From Marinifaba aquimaris (lineage in GTDB: Bacteria > Pseudomonadota > Gammaproteobacteria > Enterobacterales > Alteromonadaceae): 49,170 bases of DNA. The notes beneath the pieces are model-generated. The model had not been told where the DNA came from. It did not search any database and was given only the letters and a program-made list of their open reading frames with translations. A program made the position numbers and the translations under genes. The stretch lies in NCBI RefSeq assembly GCF_013328345.1, contig NZ_JABULX010000031.1, positions 1-49,170 of the forward strand. Direction: 5' to 3'. The first letter of the stretch is position 1. Each line of letters begins with the position of its first letter. Positions 37,063 through 45,582 of the stretch are shown one piece after another.

Positions 37063-37947
37063 TTAGTTTGTTGTTTTAGCGCGTTCAATAAAGTCGTTAA
37101 GGTAGTCCACCTGGCTATCGTCTTTCCTGATACCAATGAATATCTGTTTGCTGATCCCTTTTTCGCCAAAGCGAACGCTTTTTATCGGCATGGTTTTCGA
37201 GTATTCATCTACCAGCCAACCGGGCAGGGCACAAACGCCACGACCAGCTGCGACCATTTGTAGCATAATCTCAGTTGTTTCGATGATCTTGTGTTGTTTA
37301 ACCGAGCATTTAGCTGGGTTTAGAAACTGGCTAAAAATATCCAGTCGTTGAGGCTCTACTGGGTAACTAAACAGAACCTGATCTGCAAGTTGCTCTGGTA
37401 GTACGTATTCTTTTTTGGCTAGGTCGTGTTCGCTCGATACCACGAGTCTGTGCTCATAATCAAAAACGGGGATGTATTCTATTTTGGGTTTGTAGAGTGG
37501 GTCTGGGGTGATAAGTACATCAATTTCATAACTTAAAAGTGCACCGAGTGCGCCAAACTGAAACTCTTGTTTTACATCAATATCAATATCAGGCCACTTT
37601 TCTAAGTATGATTGCACCACTTTGAGTAACCATTGATAACAAGGGTGGCATTCCATACCTATTCTTAGCGATCCCATTTCACCTTTTGCTATTTGATTGA
37701 GCAATAACTCCGCATGCAAAAACTGAGGTAGTACTCGGTTAGCTAATGTTTGGATTCGCTCTCCCGCTGCGGTTAGACGCAAATTACGCCCATCTTTCTT
37801 CCAAATACTGGTGCCAACTAAACTCTCTAACTTTTTAATACTATGGCTCAGAGCCGATTGCGATAAATGCAGTGAATCTGCCGCTTTGGTTAGGGTTCCG
37901 TGTTCTTTAATTGCAGTGAGTATTTCTAAGTGAATCCTCTCTAACAT
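37063..37947 (-). CDS. MetR-like LysR-family regulator, 294 aa
   Basis: A LysR-type transcription factor. The N-terminal helix-turn-helix is EHGTLTKAADSLHLSQSALS, then an effector domain. It resembles MetR of Escherichia coli in the effector half: GMECHPCYQWL (MetR IECHSCIQWL), VFDYEHRLVV, YPVEPQRLDIFSQFLNPA and MVAAGRGVCALPGWLV. MetR responds to homocysteine and activates methionine synthase genes, so a methionine or sulfur role is a reasonable inference. It diverges from the TSUP transporter, and a MetR-type box lies in the gap (37995-38021); a near copy lies upstream of mesX. I leave the symbol blank because orthology to metR is not proven. Confidence 0.82.
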   Translation of the reverse strand: MLERIHLEILTAIKEHGTLTKAADSLHLSQSALSHSIKKLESLVGTSIWKKDGRNLRLTAAGERIQTLANRVLPQFLHAELLLNQIAKGEMGSLRIGMECHPCYQWLLKVVQSYLEKWPDIDIDVKQEFQFGALGALLSYEIDVLITPDPLYKPKIEYIPVFDYEHRLVVSSEHDLAKKEYVLPEQLADQVLFSYPVEPQRLDIFSQFLNPAKCSVKQHKIIETTEIMLQMVAAGRGVCALPGWLVDEYSKTMPIKSVRFGEKGISKQIFIGIRKDDSQVDYLNDFIERAKTTN

Positions 37948-37994
37948 CAGATACCTCCTGTCTTTTGCTTTAATGATGAGATTTATTCATTGAA

Positions 37995-38021
37995 CAATGA
38001 AATTATATCACTTTTATTCAT
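37995..38021 (+). promoter_or_regulatory. MetR-like operator between the LysR gene and the TSUP gene
   Basis: This 27-bp site starts CAATGAA and ends TTATATCACTTTTATTCAT. On the opposite strand it reads TGATATAATTTCA, a one-mismatch form of the MetR consensus TGAA-N5-TTCA. It matches 25 of 27 bases of 46698-46724 upstream of mesX. The neighbouring TTCATTGAACAATGAA (37986-38001) is a perfect inverted repeat with 7-bp arms. The site lies 47 bp from the LysR start and 121 bp from the TSUP start. Confidence 0.6.
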
Positions 38022-38142
38022 CAAACAAGTGGCGTTACAATCGCCGCCGATAACTAAAATACGAAAAAACCGATCTAACGTTAACGGCTTAGTAAATGCG
38101 CTAGCAACTTCAGTTAACAAGAACAATTAGAAGTGATCATTA

Positions 38143-38976
38143 ATGAACATCATTGAATTTATAACGAATAATTTGCCGACTTTCTTAGCTTTAGTTGGCA
38201 CTGGGATATTTGCTGGTATCTTGGCTGGTTTACTAGGTGTAGGTGGCGGTATCGTTATCGTGCCTGTTTTATTTTTCTTATTCCAAAGTTTTGGCGTATC
38301 GCCAGAATCAGCCATGTTAGTTGCCACGGCAACATCGCTTGCGACAATTATCCCTACCTCTATTAGCTCAATTCGATCTCACAACAAAAAAGGTAATGTC
38401 GACTTTGATTTACTCAAGCGTTGGTCGTTGTTTATCTTAATTGGCGTGTTAGCTGGTAGCTGGTTAGTCACCCGAGTAGATGGCACGTTGTTAACCATTT
38501 TATTTGGCGTGATTGCCACGTTATCTGCGCTTAACATGCTATTTAGAACAGGTAAGTCGGCATTATTTGAACAACTACCTGGTAAGGGCGGACAAGGTGT
38601 GATGGGCTCTTCGGTTGGCTTTTTTAGCGCTATGGTTGGCATCGGCGGCGGTACGCTTTCTGTGCCATTGCTGACAGCCTACAACTACCCAGCACACAAA
38701 GCGGTGGGTACCGCTGCTGCAATTGGCTTGATCATCTCTTTACCAGGGGCTTTAACCATGCTGGCTTTAGGTAGTACGCCTGCTGATGCACCTGCGGGTA
38801 CACTCGGTCTTGTTAACTTTGTAGGCTTTATTTGTATTGTACCGCTGACGGTGTTATTTGCTCCTGTTGGTGCTTCTATTGCGGCTAAGTTAGATGCGGC
38901 TAAATTAAAGAAAGTTTTTGCTGTCGTTTTACTTATCACTGGTTTACGTATGTTGGCCCAACTGTTTTTATCGTAA
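38143..38976 (+). CDS. TSUP-family (TauE/SafE) membrane transporter, 277 aa
   Basis: A sulfite/organosulfonate-type exporter or importer with about eight membrane helices. The two TSUP repeats are visible: GLLGVGGGIVIVPVLFFLF in the first half and MVGIGGGTLSVPLLTAYNYP in the second, each with the GxGGG motif, and HKAVGTAAAIGL follows the second. Family members move sulfite, sulfoacetate, taurine-derived or related sulfur compounds. Substrate unknown here, but divergent transcription from a MetR-like regulator supports a sulfur compound. Normal length. Confidence 0.88.
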   Translation: MNIIEFITNNLPTFLALVGTGIFAGILAGLLGVGGGIVIVPVLFFLFQSFGVSPESAMLVATATSLATIIPTSISSIRSHNKKGNVDFDLLKRWSLFILIGVLAGSWLVTRVDGTLLTILFGVIATLSALNMLFRTGKSALFEQLPGKGGQGVMGSSVGFFSAMVGIGGGTLSVPLLTAYNYPAHKAVGTAAAIGLIISLPGALTMLALGSTPADAPAGTLGLVNFVGFICIVPLTVLFAPVGASIAAKLDAAKLKKVFAVVLLITGLRMLAQLFLS

Positions 38977-38984
38977 TCCTGTTA

Positions 38985-39026
38985 ACAAAAAGCCCCTGTA
39001 TTGAACCAATACAGGGGCTTTTTTAA
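38985..39026 (+). terminator. Terminator of the TSUP gene
   Basis: AAAAAGCCCCTGTATTG, AACC, CAATACAGGGGCTTTTTT: long perfect hairpin with T run; also A-flanked, so it may serve the convergent cytochrome operon. Confidence 0.92.
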
Positions 39027-39105
39027 TGCGTTTAACTCAGACAATAATATCGCTTTATCCAATTGACTATCATCAGGTCAGAGATAACCAATCGTTCAGC
39101 ATTTA

Positions 39106-39573
39106 CTAGTCTTTTTTATAGCTGTCGTGGCATGAACCACAGCTTTGACCAATCTTCCCCATGGCTTTTAACACATCTTTTTTAGGTGCGGTTAAAGCAA
39201 TTTGGCTTACTTTTTCAGAAGCGGTAACCAACGCATCAATCTTTTGCTGGTAATCTGCTTTATCTGTCCAGATATTGGCAAGTGCTTCTGTTTTTACTTT
39301 AAATTTAGAGGTATCTACTCTCGAAGTATCAGCAATCATTTTTGCTAATTCATTGATACGTGTTGCTTTGTCTTTTACAACTTGTGCGTCGAACTCAACT
39401 TTACCTTTTAGCATGCCACCAATAGGGCCCATGTTGTGACCTAATAAAGTGAAGTTAGCTTGGCGAACTTTAGTCGCCCAGTTTGCGTGTTTTTCATTTG
39501 CTGCAGGTTTTGCAAAAGCCGTGGCTGAAGTAACAAGTCCAGCGAGTAATAACGAAGTAACAGTAAGTTTCAT
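39106..39573 (-). CDS. Cytochrome c' (class II c-type cytochrome), 155 aa
   Basis: A periplasmic four-helix-bundle haem protein. Signal peptide ends near ATAFAKP. The C-terminal haem motif SCGSCHDSYK (CxxCH) is at the usual place. Members often bind NO or serve as an electron carrier. Encoded after cytochrome b561 (39592-40287) with an 18-bp gap, a common pair in marine gammaproteobacteria. Haem maturation requires the cytochrome c assembly system, consistent with the CcdA gene nearby at 41038. Confidence 0.92.
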   Translation of the reverse strand: MKLTVTSLLLAGLVTSATAFAKPAANEKHANWATKVRQANFTLLGHNMGPIGGMLKGKVEFDAQVVKDKATRINELAKMIADTSRVDTSKFKVKTEALANIWTDKADYQQKIDALVTASEKVSQIALTAPKKDVLKAMGKIGQSCGSCHDSYKKD

Positions 39574-39591
39574 AATACTTCCTATCTTGTT

Positions 39592-40287
39592 TTAGTAATA
39601 ATAATAGTCTTCGATAACTGGTGCGTTTATCACGACCAGCCAATATACAAAGACGGCAACAATAATCGCTAGCACGATTGCAGTAACGAGCTTAGAACTA
39701 TTGATGGCATCTTCTTTTTTTACATCCGCAGATGACTTTTTACCCGTAAACATCGCCTGCACTAAGCTTTTCTTTTTGGTAAATTTATAAAACGCCAGAG
39801 CGACTAAATGCAGAGCAATACAAGCCTGTATCAAGGTAAAACATATGTCGTGAAGGCGGTTGAAAAGCGTTTCCAGGTCACCACCTACACTGCCATAATA
39901 AGGGCCTGATGAAAAAACATCATCAGTAATAAAGAGTCCACTAACTGCTTGAGTAAACAGTAGTAAGATCATCGCAAATACCATCATAGCGCCTAGAGGG
40001 TTATGGCCCGCAGGCTCGCGCTTAGCGATATTTTCGCTGGGTTTTAAATACGCTTTCAACCTTGCAGGTGTTGGGAAAAAGCTTAAGAACTGAGCGTGCT
40101 TTGTGCCCGCAATTCCCCAAACGACTCTGAACGTTAATAAAAACAGCATAAAGTACCCAGCATACATGTGGTATTGCATGTATTCACTGCCCATTTCTGC
40201 ACTTGCCCACAGTGCAATGAATGTTAATACCAACAGCCAATGAAACAGCCGTAACGGTAAATCCCAAATTAAGTGTTGCGATTTCAT
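39592..40287 (-). CDS. Cytochrome b561 family membrane protein, 231 aa
   Basis: A di-haem b-type cytochrome with four main membrane helices: IWDLPLRLFHWLLVLTFIAL at the start, MYAGYFMLFLLTFRVVWGIA, AMMVFAMILLLFTQAVSGLF and the LHDICFTLIQACIALHLVAL helix carrying His. It passes electrons from quinol to the soluble cytochrome c' encoded downstream in the same operon. A final hydrophobic segment near 200-225 (TAIVLAIIVAVFVYWLVVIN) adds a fifth helix. Upstream at 40366-40390 lies an inverted repeat. Confidence 0.9.
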   Translation of the reverse strand: MKSQHLIWDLPLRLFHWLLVLTFIALWASAEMGSEYMQYHMYAGYFMLFLLTFRVVWGIAGTKHAQFLSFFPTPARLKAYLKPSENIAKREPAGHNPLGAMMVFAMILLLFTQAVSGLFITDDVFSSGPYYGSVGGDLETLFNRLHDICFTLIQACIALHLVALAFYKFTKKKSLVQAMFTGKKSSADVKKEDAINSSKLVTAIVLAIIVAVFVYWLVVINAPVIEDYYYY

Positions 40288-40645
40288 TTTAAGAGTTACT
40301 CATACCTTGTTGATATTCAAAAATACTAAGGGCGATAAAATAGCATCATCCCCCAAGACGAAACAAACCTAACCATCCTAAAGTTAGGTTAATTGGGCAC
40401 TTAACAGTGTCAGATAAAAACTACACCTGATAAACAAAGCGGCCGTCAGTCGTATTATATAGACGATTTAGTACGCGCTTTTGAGAAAGTTTTTTCCATT
40501 CAATACGGTCTAGTTAATGAGTCTAGTGATTGGTCTAGCACGGTGCATATTCATTGTGCTTGTTGATCTCGCTCATTGCGCTGATATTACCTAATCAAAA
40601 CATAGAGATATCGCGATATTTCATTTTTAGTTAAGAGTTCAAATA
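40288..40645. promoter_or_regulatory. Divergent promoter region, two palindromes
   Basis: AACCTAAC (40366-40373) and GTTAGGTT (40383-40390) are perfect 8-bp arms with a 9-base spacer, about 80 bp upstream of cytochrome b561. ATATCGCGATAT at 40608-40619 is a perfect 12-bp palindrome 26 bp before the thioredoxin gene. Both could be operators; I cannot match either to a known regulator. Confidence 0.45.
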
Positions 40646-41038
40646 ATGAAAAAAACAACATACTTTATATTTTTTGCCCTTTTTTCTTTGTGGTCTTTAT
40701 CGGCTCATGCCGGCAAAGAAGCATTTACAGAGGTGTTATTTAATAAATACCAAGCGGACAATGAATTGGTGTTAATTGATGTGTATGCCACTTGGTGTCC
40801 AACGTGTAAAAAGCAGGGAAAAATACTCGATAAGTATTTTCAGCAATATCCAACTAGTCAGTTAAAAGTGCTAAAAGTTAACTTTGATGACCAAAAAGAT
40901 TGGGTAACGCATTTTAGAGCGCCAAGACAATCGACTTTAGTCTTGTATCAGGGTACAGAAAAGCTCTGGTTTTCGGTTGCAGAAACGAACAAAAATAAAA
41001 TCTTTAAAAAGCTTCGCCAGGCGGAACAGCAAAAGTAA
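40646..41038 (+). CDS. Exported thioredoxin-fold protein, 130 aa
   Basis: A signal peptide (KKTTYFIFFALFSLWSLSAHA) precedes a thioredoxin domain with VYATWCPTCKKQG, active site CPTC at about residues 51-54. It has the size of the DsbD C-terminal (gamma) domain. The stop overlaps the start of the CcdA-like gene (TAATG), so the two are translationally coupled. Together they replace a full-length DsbD: the membrane protein passes electrons to this periplasmic thioredoxin, which can reduce apocytochrome or other disulfides. Confidence 0.9.
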   Translation: MKKTTYFIFFALFSLWSLSAHAGKEAFTEVLFNKYQADNELVLIDVYATWCPTCKKQGKILDKYFQQYPTSQLKVLKVNFDDQKDWVTHFRAPRQSTLVLYQGTEKLWFSVAETNKNKIFKKLRQAEQQK

Positions 41039-41730
41039 TGGGGTTTACCGCTATACCGCTGGCCTTGATGGCTGGCATTTTAAGTTTAATATCACCTTGT
41101 GTTCTGCCTATGATACCGGCTGTATCGGCATCAGCGATGCAATCATCTAAATGGGGATTAGTCACCTTAGCGTTAGGAATAAGCCTTGCGTTTGCACTTG
41201 CCGGAACAGTACTGACATTTGTGCTACTTAATTCAGGTATTTCTACTGAATGGTTGCGCCATTTCTCTGTTGCGCTTTTGCTCTTTATGGGACTGAGTTT
41301 AGTGATCCCTAAATTATCCGATTGGTTAGCCTTTCAATTATCTAAACTCACCAGTAAAGCGGGGAATGTCCAAGTTGAGGGCAGTTCTGCAGGGATGCAA
41401 TTTGTCATTGGTACTTCGCTAGGGCTAGTGTGGTTACCATGTGTAGGACCGACATTAGGAACGGCCATAGCTTTGGCTTCAACGGGTGAAAGCATGGCAA
41501 TGGCTTTTGTCGTGATGATGGCTTTTGGAATTGGTACTGCCATCCCTCTTGTTTTAATTGGCTATTATTCAGGGAAACGGCTCGCAACGATTCGAAATGT
41601 CGGACAATTTGGCAAGTACATCTTAGGGGGCACGCTGATTTTATTGGCTTTAGTGATTATCACGGGCCTTGATAGAGTTCTTGAAACTTGGGCACTGGAA
41701 ATTCTACCTGATTGGGTAACATCTATTTAA
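41038..41730 (+). CDS. CcdA/DsbD-type membrane electron transporter, 230 aa
   Basis: Six membrane helices with paired cysteines in ISPCVLPMIPAVSASAM (helix 1) and VWLPCVGPTLGTAIALA (helix 4), the electron-carrying Cys of the DsbD beta domain. It accepts electrons from cytoplasmic thioredoxin and hands them to the periplasmic partner encoded just upstream. The start ATG overlaps the partner's TAA. CcdA-type proteins often serve c-type cytochrome maturation, which fits the cytochrome c' gene two kilobases away. Confidence 0.9.
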   Translation: MGFTAIPLALMAGILSLISPCVLPMIPAVSASAMQSSKWGLVTLALGISLAFALAGTVLTFVLLNSGISTEWLRHFSVALLLFMGLSLVIPKLSDWLAFQLSKLTSKAGNVQVEGSSAGMQFVIGTSLGLVWLPCVGPTLGTAIALASTGESMAMAFVVMMAFGIGTAIPLVLIGYYSGKRLATIRNVGQFGKYILGGTLILLALVIITGLDRVLETWALEILPDWVTSI

Positions 41731-41768
41731 GCTGCTCTATCTTTGATGTTTCGATGATTCAATGAGAT

Positions 41769-41798
41769 AAAAGCCAACTTTGTGTTGGCTTTTTTTAT
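41769..41798 (+). terminator. Terminator of the thioredoxin-ccdA pair
   Basis: AAAGCCAAC, TTTGT, GTTGGCTTTTTTT: hairpin with T run, about 40 bp after the stop. Confidence 0.88.
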
Positions 41799-41977
41799 AT
41801 TTCTTAAGCCTTTCTAAGACCTTTTCTCAAAATTTTCTTTATAGATGGGATGTTTTATCGCCCTGAATTATCAAACTGCCGTATATCCATCGTTTTTATC
41901 GCTTTAATTGGTACAAATATGATCGTTACCTGGGCGTTACTTGGTACAACCCACAAGACAAATGAAAAGGACAGAGA

Positions 41978-42976
41978 ATGGATAGTTTGACCCAATTTGC
42001 ACTCGGAGCTGCCGTTGGTGAAGCTGTACTGGGTAAAAAACTTGGTAATAAAGCGATGTTGTGGGGCGGTATTTGCGGTACTATCCCTGACCTAGATGTA
42101 TTTATCCCTATGGGAAATGCGGTGGCCGATTTCACTTATCATCGCTCTTTTAGTCATTCACTTTTCGTTTTGGCACTTTTGACTCCGCTCGTTGCTTGGT
42201 TGGGTATGAAAATACACAAACAACCTGACTCACTGAAACGGCGCTGGTGGATGATGGTCTATTTAGTATTTGCAACACATGTACTGCTTGATAGCTTCAC
42301 CGCCTATGGCACGCAGATTTTCTGGCCCTTCTTCTCAACACCGATGACGTGGTCGAGCCTATTTATTATCGACCCTCTTTATACGGTACCGCTTTTAGTC
42401 GGCCTCATTGCCATTCTGATCAAGCGCAGCACTGGTACAGAAAAGTGGAACCTTTGGGGGGTAGGGTTAAGTTCGCTTTATTTGAGCTGGTCGATTGGCG
42501 CAAAAGTATATGTAGATGAAAAAATGCATCAGGGCTTAAAAGAGCAGGGGGTTGAAAACTACTCGCTCTTTAGTACACCTGCACCTTTTAATACGTTACT
42601 TTGGCGCGGTATTGCGAAAACAGACAAGGGGTATTACGAGGTTTATTACTCCGTTTTTGATAAACAACTACCCAGTGATAACGCTTTTTTTATAAGTGAT
42701 GAAAACTTGTTAAGTGGAATGTCGAGCGATTGGTCTATCGCGCGATTACAATGGTTTAGTAAAGGCTTTTATGCGGTTAAGCAACAAGACGAACAAGTGA
42801 TCATTAGCGATTTGAGAATGGGCTTAGAGCCCGATTATGTTTTTCAATTTGCTGTTGCAAAAATCCAAGGTGATTCATTGATAACGATTGATGCTGAGCA
42901 GTTAGCGCCTGAAAGGGATTTAAGTATATTAAATACCGTCTGGCGACGAATTTGGTCTGAAGAGGTTCAAATTTAA
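41978..42976 (+). CDS. YdjM-like membrane-bound metal-dependent hydrolase family protein, 332 aa
   Basis: An integral membrane protein of the family called inner-membrane metal-dependent hydrolase (YdjM). N-terminal MDSLTQFALGAAVGEAVLGK, then IPDLDVFIP, HRSFSHSLFVLALL and ATHVLLDSFTAYGTQIFWPF, which carry the conserved His and Asp of the family. Several membrane helices follow and the C-terminal third is soluble (DLRMGLEPDYVFQFAVAKIQ). YdjM is LexA-regulated in Escherichia coli; I see no LexA box here. Enzymatic activity of the family is not established. Confidence 0.87.
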   Translation: MDSLTQFALGAAVGEAVLGKKLGNKAMLWGGICGTIPDLDVFIPMGNAVADFTYHRSFSHSLFVLALLTPLVAWLGMKIHKQPDSLKRRWWMMVYLVFATHVLLDSFTAYGTQIFWPFFSTPMTWSSLFIIDPLYTVPLLVGLIAILIKRSTGTEKWNLWGVGLSSLYLSWSIGAKVYVDEKMHQGLKEQGVENYSLFSTPAPFNTLLWRGIAKTDKGYYEVYYSVFDKQLPSDNAFFISDENLLSGMSSDWSIARLQWFSKGFYAVKQQDEQVIISDLRMGLEPDYVFQFAVAKIQGDSLITIDAEQLAPERDLSILNTVWRRIWSEEVQI

Positions 42977-43050
42977 CTCAAGGTAAAAAGTGTATATTAA
43001 GCCGCTTGCATTGTGTGTTAATTGCACTTTTTAGCCCCGATGCATTTGGC

Positions 43051-43671
43051 TTAATCTTTTAGAATGTACCTTAAGATCATATCGACAAATTCTTGGACAA
43101 ATGCTTCATCTTCTAGCTTTTCTGGGGTAGTGGCAGCGACACTTCTAATGGTTGACTCAACAACCGTACAACCCAGTTCAATTGCGGTATCAAGCTCGCG
43201 TATTCGAATAATCTCTGGGTTCATGCTGGCAAATAGCTTCATGCCATTAGCAAACATTTCATAAGTATTTTGTACTTGCTGCTCAAATAATTGAGCTGGT
43301 ATTTTGGCTCGCAGTAGCCTGTCTAGTTCGGGGTGTTCAACTGCTGCTTTGATACGACTTCGCAAAACAGCCTCTAAAAACTGAGCGGGTGTTAATTGCC
43401 CCATATTTGTGAAATTAGCCACCACAGATTGCGCCATTTTCTGATCAAGGTCTCGGATTACTTCAGCAAAAATAGCCTCTTTAGTTGGAAAATACTCATA
43501 CAAGGTACCAATGCTTGCCCCCGCTTTGTCTGCAATTTTGTTCGTTGTGGTCGCATCATAGCCCTCTTTTGCTAAAACCTGAGTAGCGGCTTGTAAAATG
43601 GCTTGATAAGTAGCTGAAGATCGAGCCTGAGTTGGCTGTTTACGGGGCTCGTAGCGCGCTTTTGATGTCAC
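43051..43671 (-). CDS. TetR-family transcriptional regulator, 206 aa
   Basis: N-terminal helix-turn-helix ILQAATQVLAKEGYDATTTN followed by KIADKAGASIGTLYEYFPTK, the TetR signature. The effector domain is variable (DLDQKMAQSVVANF...). It diverges from the Pr6Pr membrane protein with a gap of about 130 bp, which makes that gene its likely target, but no operator palindrome is obvious there. Ligand unknown. Confidence 0.92.
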   Translation of the reverse strand: MTSKARYEPRKQPTQARSSATYQAILQAATQVLAKEGYDATTTNKIADKAGASIGTLYEYFPTKEAIFAEVIRDLDQKMAQSVVANFTNMGQLTPAQFLEAVLRSRIKAAVEHPELDRLLRAKIPAQLFEQQVQNTYEMFANGMKLFASMNPEIIRIRELDTAIELGCTVVESTIRSVAATTPEKLEDEAFVQEFVDMILRYILKD

Positions 43672-43800
43672 TGAAATATCCGAGTAGTAAAAACCTCAAA
43701 TTAACGGATAATTTTGCCAAGTTCAATTTTCATCAAGTGTAACAAGGTCAAGCTGGGCAAAAACTTGCTGCTATCAATCAAATTATTATTAGGGAAATAT

Positions 43801-44439
43801 ATGAATATACTGCTTATTTTGACTGTGTTAAGTGCAGCGACAGGGGTACTGACGGGCTATTACACCACTTACCTTGACCACGCCGATACGTCACTGTTAA
43901 TGGGCTTTTGGCAGTTAAATAGCTATTTCACGCTGTGGACCAATACCTTAGTGTTTGTTGCATCAACAACGCTATTGCTTTTTCCTAAAACACATTTAGG
44001 TCAATGGTTTGCTAAGCCGACTATTTTTGCTGCTATTGCTTTTTATATTGCCATTGTTGGTATTGGTAATTACTTGATTTTTCCTTTTAAGCCATTGGTC
44101 GATATTTACGCGCTATCTGATTTTCTAGTTCACGCATTAACGCCCATATTGTTTTTTAGCTATTGGCTTTTTAGCGCTAATAAGCACAACATTAAGGTAG
44201 GCAAATTGCACTATTGGTTGCTCTATCCTTGGAGCTACGTGTTGTATACCTCTGCTCATATCAGCTGGTCAGGTTTTAGTCCTTACCCTTTTACTAATAT
44301 AAAGACACTAGGTTTAGCGAATTACATATTGAATGCAGTGGTACTTTCTTTACTGGTATTGGCGGCGAGCTATGGGTTTATAAAGCTCATTGATATTCAC
44401 AATCAGCAAGCCTGTCGTAAAAAGTTACCAGTTAGATAA
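43801..44439 (+). CDS. Pr6Pr family membrane protein, 212 aa
   Basis: Six membrane helices, resembling the Pr6Pr/FAR-17a-AIG1-like family: FWQLNSYFTLWTNTLVFVAS, DFLVHALTPILFFSYWLF (conserved His), LHYWLLYPWSYVLYTSAHIS. The start at 43801 follows AGGGA and begins directly with a membrane helix; the longer reading from 43714 would add an unlikely tail. Its stop lies in the left arm of the terminator. Function unknown in bacteria; some eukaryotic relatives are lipid hydrolases. Confidence 0.82.
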   Translation: MNILLILTVLSAATGVLTGYYTTYLDHADTSLLMGFWQLNSYFTLWTNTLVFVASTTLLLFPKTHLGQWFAKPTIFAAIAFYIAIVGIGNYLIFPFKPLVDIYALSDFLVHALTPILFFSYWLFSANKHNIKVGKLHYWLLYPWSYVLYTSAHISWSGFSPYPFTNIKTLGLANYILNAVVLSLLVLAASYGFIKLIDIHNQQACRKKLPVR

Positions 44440-44469
44440 GTGGGGGATGTGTTTTATCTAACTGGTAAC
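44424..44469. terminator. Long 16-bp hairpin, bidirectional terminator
   Basis: GTTACCAGTTAGATAA (44424-44439) pairs perfectly with TTATCTAACTGGTAAC (44454-44469). The left arm holds the Pr6Pr stop codon, and the right arm lies 15 bp before the end of mesD on the other strand. Short A and T runs on each side. Confidence 0.8.
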
Positions 44470-44484
44470 GTTTAAAAGTAGGTA

Positions 44485-45537
44485 TTAAGCTGCTTGGGTT
44501 TGCAGCTCTTTTCGAACAATTTCAGCACCAGCACTTAAGGCATTGAGTTTACCTCTGGCGACTTCGCGCGATAGCGGCGCCATACCACAGTTAGTGCAAG
44601 GGTAGAGCTTATCTGCATCAACGTACTTCAACGCTTCACGCAAGGTAGCAGCCACTTCTTCTGGTGTTTCAATTTCATTGCGAGCGACATCTATGGCACC
44701 GACCATGACTTTTTTGCCGCGGATCATCTCAAGTACTTCAAGCGGTACACGACCGTTATGGCACTCTAAAGAGATAATATCTATATTCGACTGTTGAATC
44801 GCTGGAAAGGTTTTTTCGTAGTGGCGCCATTCAGCACCTAAAGTCTTTTTCCAATCCGTGTTGGCTTTAATTCCGTAGCCATAACAAATATGTACCGCAG
44901 TTTCACACTTTAAGCCTTCTGTCGCTCTTTCAAGCGCTTCAATGCCCCATTCATTCACTTCATCGAGAAAGACGTTAAACGCAGGCTCATCAAATTGAAT
45001 AATGTTAACACCTGCGGCTTCTAACTCTTTGGCTTCTTCATTTAAGGCTTTCGCAAATTCAAAAGCGAGCTTTTTTCTGTCTTGATAGTAATCATCATAA
45101 AGCGTATCAACCATAGTCATAGGGCCGGGTAATGCCCATTTTATCGGTTGATTAGTTTGTGCACGTAAAAACTTAGCGTCTTCGACAAATACTGATTTTT
45201 GACGAGATACAGGGCCAACTACACCCGGTACTTCGGCATCATAACGGTTGCGAATAAAAACCGTTTTCTTGTTTTCAAAATCAACACCCGCAAGGTTTTC
45301 AATAAACGTGGTGACAAAGTGCTGACGAGTTTGTTCACCATCACTGACAATATCGATACCTGAATTTTGTTGTTCTTGCAGCGTCACGCGAAGGGCATCT
45401 TCTTTACCGTTTAATAGCTCTTCGTTTTCGAGCTTCCAAGGTGACCATAATTTTTCAGGCTCTGCTAACCAAGATGGTTTAGGTAAACTTCCGGCAGTAG
45501 AGGTGGGTAACAGTAATTTTTCAGTAAGTGTTTTCAT
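44485..45537 (-). CDS. mesD: Folate-independent methionine synthase, MesD type, 350 aa
   Basis: This is the catalytic (C-terminal) half of a MetE-like enzyme that methylates homocysteine. The zinc ligands are in place: H216 and C218 in AVHICYGYG, E258 in ISLECHNG and C317 in CTNCGM. The N-terminal half of MetE is absent. The gene follows mesX (DUF1852), the hallmark of the MesD class, one of several core-MetE families shown by genetics (work by Price and colleagues, from memory) to make methionine without folate and, for MesD, to need oxygen and MesX. The methyl donor is not known. It is probably co-transcribed with mesX, with 45 bp between. Confidence 0.85.
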   Translation of the reverse strand: MKTLTEKLLLPTSTAGSLPKPSWLAEPEKLWSPWKLENEELLNGKEDALRVTLQEQQNSGIDIVSDGEQTRQHFVTTFIENLAGVDFENKKTVFIRNRYDAEVPGVVGPVSRQKSVFVEDAKFLRAQTNQPIKWALPGPMTMVDTLYDDYYQDRKKLAFEFAKALNEEAKELEAAGVNIIQFDEPAFNVFLDEVNEWGIEALERATEGLKCETAVHICYGYGIKANTDWKKTLGAEWRHYEKTFPAIQQSNIDIISLECHNGRVPLEVLEMIRGKKVMVGAIDVARNEIETPEEVAATLREALKYVDADKLYPCTNCGMAPLSREVARGKLNALSAGAEIVRKELQTQAA

Positions 45538-45582
45538 ATTTATTCAGTTCTAATCTTTGTTAATGGATAAGCCAAGTACTGT

